From positions 1-17,330 of the forward strand of contig CAMFLG010000017.1 of the NCBI GenBank assembly GCA_945957495.1: DNA of 17,330 nt, read 5' to 3'. Positions 15,512 to 17,330 of this stretch are shown here, one piece after another. The stretch's first letter is position 1, and each line of letters begins with the position of its first letter. The translations under genes were made by a program, and so were the position numbers. Origin of the DNA: an uncultured Pseudorhodobacter sp. GTDB taxonomy: Bacteria; Pseudomonadota; Alphaproteobacteria; Rhodobacterales; Rhodobacteraceae. The notes below the pieces were generated by a model, which worked only from the letters and a program-made list of their open reading frames with translations, was not told the origin of the DNA and did not search any database.

Positions 15512-15598
15512 AGCCTTCCCTCCCGTAAATCGCAGCAAAGTGTCGCTTTCTGGCGGGCAGTTTGGAAGGGAAAGCGCCAGTTGAAAAGGCCCCAAACG

Positions 15599-16531
15599 AT
15601 GGATCATGGCCCGATGGCGACCAAAGACAGAACACTTGCCGCCGCCGGATTCATTCTGGTCTATGCCTCGATCATCGGCTTTACCGACAACTTCGTCAAA
15701 GTGATCGCCTCCGAGGCGGGGCTTTGGCAGTTTCACTTTACCCGCACCTGCATGGCGCTGGTTCTGTTGGGGCTTGCGGCGGCGGTGATGGGCTGGCGGT
15801 TGCGCCCGGTGAACGCGCGTGCGGTGGCGGCGCGATCTGCCATTCATGGGTTGGCCATGGTGATCTATTTTGGCGCGCTGGCATTTCTGCCGGTGGCTCT
15901 GGTGGCCGCCGGGCTGTTCACGGCACCGATTTTTGTACTGCTGATTTCGCGCTTTGCCTATGGCCATCCCATTGGTCCGGTTCGGATTTTGGCAGTGGTG
16001 ATCGGGTTTCTGGGTGTGGTGCTGGTGCTGGGGCCAGAGGCTGTCTCGGGGGCCTCGATTGCGGCGCTGTTGCCGGTTCTGGCCGGGGCGATGTATGCCA
16101 CTGGCAACATCGCGACCCGCGAATGGTGCCCCGAGGAAAGCGCGCAGACGCTGCTGGGCGGGTTCTTCCTTGCGCTGGGGGTGCTGGGCCTGATCGGCAT
16201 GATCGTGCTGGCACTTTGGCCCATTCCGGTGCCAGAGGGGGCGGATGGGTTCTTGCAGCGCGGGGCGGTCTGGCCCTCTGCAACCTTCTACCTTTGGACC
16301 TTTGTGCAGGCAGCGGGGTCGCTTTTGGGGGTTGGCCTGATGATCCGCGCCTATCAGATCACCGACGCCGGGCGCGCCTCGGTGCTGGAATACCTGATCC
16401 TGCCCGCCTCGGCGATATGGAGCTATTTCATCTGGGGCGAAACGCTGAGCCTGCAGGCGATTGGCGGCATGGCCTTGATCGTGCTGGCAGGCAGCATCAT
16501 TGCGCTGCGGGCGAAGGCTCAAGAAGCCTGA
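15599..16531 (+). CDS. EamA/DMT-family transporter
   Basis: A 310-residue inner-membrane protein of the drug/metabolite transporter superfamily with about ten hydrophobic helices in two EamA repeats. The first repeat runs from about residue 12 (LAAAGFILVYASIIGF) to 135 (VVIGFLGVVLVLGPEAVS) and the second from about 140 (IAALLPVLAGAMYATGNIATREW) to 305. LEYLILPASAIWSYFIWGE near the end is the conserved helix of the second EamA unit. Substrates in this superfamily range from amino acids to nucleosides and cannot be read from the sequence. Start choice: in-frame TTG 15581, ATG 15599 and ATG 15614; ATG 15599 is taken because AAAAGG lies 9 bases upstream. It is convergent with tdk and shares a bidirectional terminator with it. 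Confidence 0.85.
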   Translation: MDHGPMATKDRTLAAAGFILVYASIIGFTDNFVKVIASEAGLWQFHFTRTCMALVLLGLAAAVMGWRLRPVNARAVAARSAIHGLAMVIYFGALAFLPVALVAAGLFTAPIFVLLISRFAYGHPIGPVRILAVVIGFLGVVLVLGPEAVSGASIAALLPVLAGAMYATGNIATREWCPEESAQTLLGGFFLALGVLGLIGMIVLALWPIPVPEGADGFLQRGAVWPSATFYLWTFVQAAGSLLGVGLMIRAYQITDAGRASVLEYLILPASAIWSYFIWGETLSLQAIGGMALIVLAGSIIALRAKAQEA

Positions 16532-16536
16532 AAAGG

Positions 16537-16560
16537 AGGGTGGGCAGCATTGCCCACCTT
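16537..16560. terminator. Bidirectional terminator between the transporter gene and tdk
   Basis: AGGGTGGGCA (16537-16546) and TGCCCACCTT (16551-16560) form a 10-bp stem with one G-T/U pair and a 4-nt GCAT loop. On the minus strand it is followed by CCTCCTTTTC, a usable U tract for tdk transcripts. Its right arm includes the first two bases of the tdk stop codon region (16559-16561), so one hairpin serves both convergent genes. Confidence 0.75.
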
Positions 16561-17137
16561 ACGCGCCGACGGCCTCGCGCCAATGGCGGCGGCACAGCGA
16601 CACATAGGTTTCATTGCCGCCGATCACCACCTGTTCGCCCTCTTTCAGCGCCCGTCCATCCGGGCCGCGCCGGATCACCATGGTGGCCTTCTTGCCGCAA
16701 TGACAGATCGTGCGCACCTCGCGCATTTCATCGGCCCATGCCAGGAGCGCGGCAGAGCCAGGGAATAGATTGCCTTGAAAATCAACGCGCAAGCCATAGC
16801 ACATCACCGGCACGCCCAGATCGTCCACGGCGCGGGCCAGTTGCCAGACCTGATCCTTGCTGAGAAATTGTGCCTCGTCGATAAAGACACAGGCCACCTT
16901 TTCCGCCGCAAATCGGGCCTGCAGCTTGGCAAACATATCCTCGCCCGGTGCAAAGGTATCCGCCGGATCGCCAATGCCGATCCGGCTGGCAATGCGGCCT
17001 TCGCCGGCGCGATTGTCGAATTGCGCGGTGATCAGATAGGTCTGCATCCCGCCTTCGCGATAGTTGTGCGCGGCTTGCAGAAGCAGGGTCGATTTCCCGG
17101 CGTTCATCGTCGAATAGTTGAAATAAAGCTTGGCCAT
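16559..17137 (-). CDS. tdk: Thymidine kinase (type II)
   Basis: A 192-residue cytoplasmic kinase that phosphorylates thymidine (and deoxyuridine) with ATP to give dTMP. The N terminus MAKLYFNYSTMNAGKST holds the P-loop (Gly14, Lys15, Ser16). FIDEAQFL (85-92) contains the Walker-B Asp87 and catalytic Glu88. EQVVIGGNETYVSLCRRHW (168-186) is the substrate lasso and C-terminal zinc region; likely zinc ligands are Cys145, Cys147, Cys182 and His185. ATG 17137 gives the family N terminus; the frame is open upstream to 17254 but that part is not conserved in style. No clear ribosome site precedes the ATG. It acts opposite to DeoA, which degrades thymidine, so the region encodes both fates of the nucleoside. 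It is transcribed away from the perfect hairpin at 17190-17219. Confidence 0.94.
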   Translation of the reverse strand: MAKLYFNYSTMNAGKSTLLLQAAHNYREGGMQTYLITAQFDNRAGEGRIASRIGIGDPADTFAPGEDMFAKLQARFAAEKVACVFIDEAQFLSKDQVWQLARAVDDLGVPVMCYGLRVDFQGNLFPGSAALLAWADEMREVRTICHCGKKATMVIRRGPDGRALKEGEQVVIGGNETYVSLCRRHWREAVGA

Positions 17138-17146
17138 GGGCGCGGG

Positions 17147-17174
17147 TTTAGCCCAAGGCCAAAGCGGTAAGCAA
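17147..17174 (-). promoter_or_regulatory. Candidate tdk promoter close to the start codon
   Basis: On the minus strand TTGCTT (17169-17174) and GCTAAA (17147-17152) are 16 bp apart. Transcription would start only a few bases before ATG 17137, giving an almost leaderless mRNA, which would agree with the missing ribosome site. The -10 match is moderate. Confidence 0.3.
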
Positions 17175-17189
17175 GGGGGACCAGACAGC

Positions 17190-17219
17190 AAAAGATGCGG
17201 GACAGTGCCCGCATCTTTT
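17190..17219. terminator. Perfect 12-bp bidirectional terminator hairpin
   Basis: AAAAGATGCGGG (17190-17201) and CCCGCATCTTTT (17208-17219) are exact reverse complements around a 6-nt loop (ACAGTG). The G/C-rich core with A and T tails works as an intrinsic terminator in either direction. As tdk starts to its left on the minus strand, it most likely ends a minus-strand transcript coming from beyond the right edge. I see no convincing gene in the 111 bases after it (17220-17330). Confidence 0.75.
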
Positions 17220-17330
17220 CCCACCCAACCAGAAACTCGTAACGCTGGCACCACAGTGCCGGATCAGACCTTTCCGCGCGGTTAAGCGCAGAATACGTTG
17301 CAAATTCAAATCATTGACCCGCCCTTCGGC

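Noticed and set aside
15512..16522. N-terminal extension of the acyl-CoA synthetase frame to 878 residues
   Set aside because: The extension is antisense to the membrane transporter and is Gln/His/Arg-rich. The family N terminus and a ribosome site both support ATG 15511.
17151..17330. Minus-strand frame open from the right edge to a TAA near 17151, possibly the 3' end of another gene
   Set aside because: About 60 codons without recognisable similarity, and a perfect terminator hairpin (17190-17219) lies inside it, so it is more likely noncoding.

Overview
The window looks like chromosomal DNA of a GC-rich alphaproteobacterium, most likely a member of the Rhodobacteraceae (Rhodobacter/Roseobacter group). 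The grounds are the style of the proteins (a fused malic enzyme-phosphotransacetylase MaeB, a PrpE-type propionyl-CoA synthetase, a SPOR protein with paired-cysteine modules), the strong G/C preference at third codon positions, and a GC-rich hairpin of a kind I remember as common between genes in this family. Taxonomy is inferred from these traits only. No rRNA, tRNA, CRISPR array, insertion sequence or prophage was seen; this is mostly an ordinary metabolic region.

Left part (1-5677): a soluble histidine kinase cut by the left edge, propionyl-CoA synthetase (prpE) and malic enzyme (maeB), all on the minus strand. The 358-bp gap between maeB and prpE holds the maeB terminator, a candidate prpE promoter and a striking set of TTTGCAAA elements. 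Two exact copies sit symmetrically around an 8-bp inverted repeat, so the whole block is a dyad centred near 2940.5. The element resembles the binding motif of the RamB/ScfR (PccR) family of acetate/propionyl-CoA regulators. A weaker pair of half sites lies just upstream of the putative maeB -35 box, suggesting that C2/C3-acid activation and malate decarboxylation may be controlled together. Divergent from maeB is an uncharacterised protein with a half-VOC module followed by two cupin domains.

Centre (6778-11397): after a GC-rich hairpin comes a tightly packed plus-strand nucleoside salvage operon: cdd, deoA, deoB, add, upp. Every junction overlaps or abuts (1 nt overlap, 0 nt gap, 4 nt overlap, 8 nt overlap), which points to one mRNA and translational coupling. 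The products deaminate cytidine and adenosine, cleave deoxyuridine/thymidine, move phosphate from C1 to C5 of the released pentose, and recapture uracil as UMP. A thymidine kinase gene (tdk) near the right edge adds the kinase branch of the same salvage network.

Right part (11466-17330): a secreted SPOR-domain protein on the plus strand, convergent with a minus-strand membrane-anchored protein that resembles an M48 metallopeptidase but has lost the HExxH site. Next are an acyl-CoA synthetase (minus), a divergent EamA/DMT-family transporter (plus), and tdk (minus), separated from the transporter by a bidirectional terminator. A perfect 12-bp AAAA...TTTT hairpin lies upstream of tdk. The best candidates for a second look are the TTTGCAAA dyad, the VOC-bicupin protein and the M48-like pseudo-peptidase.
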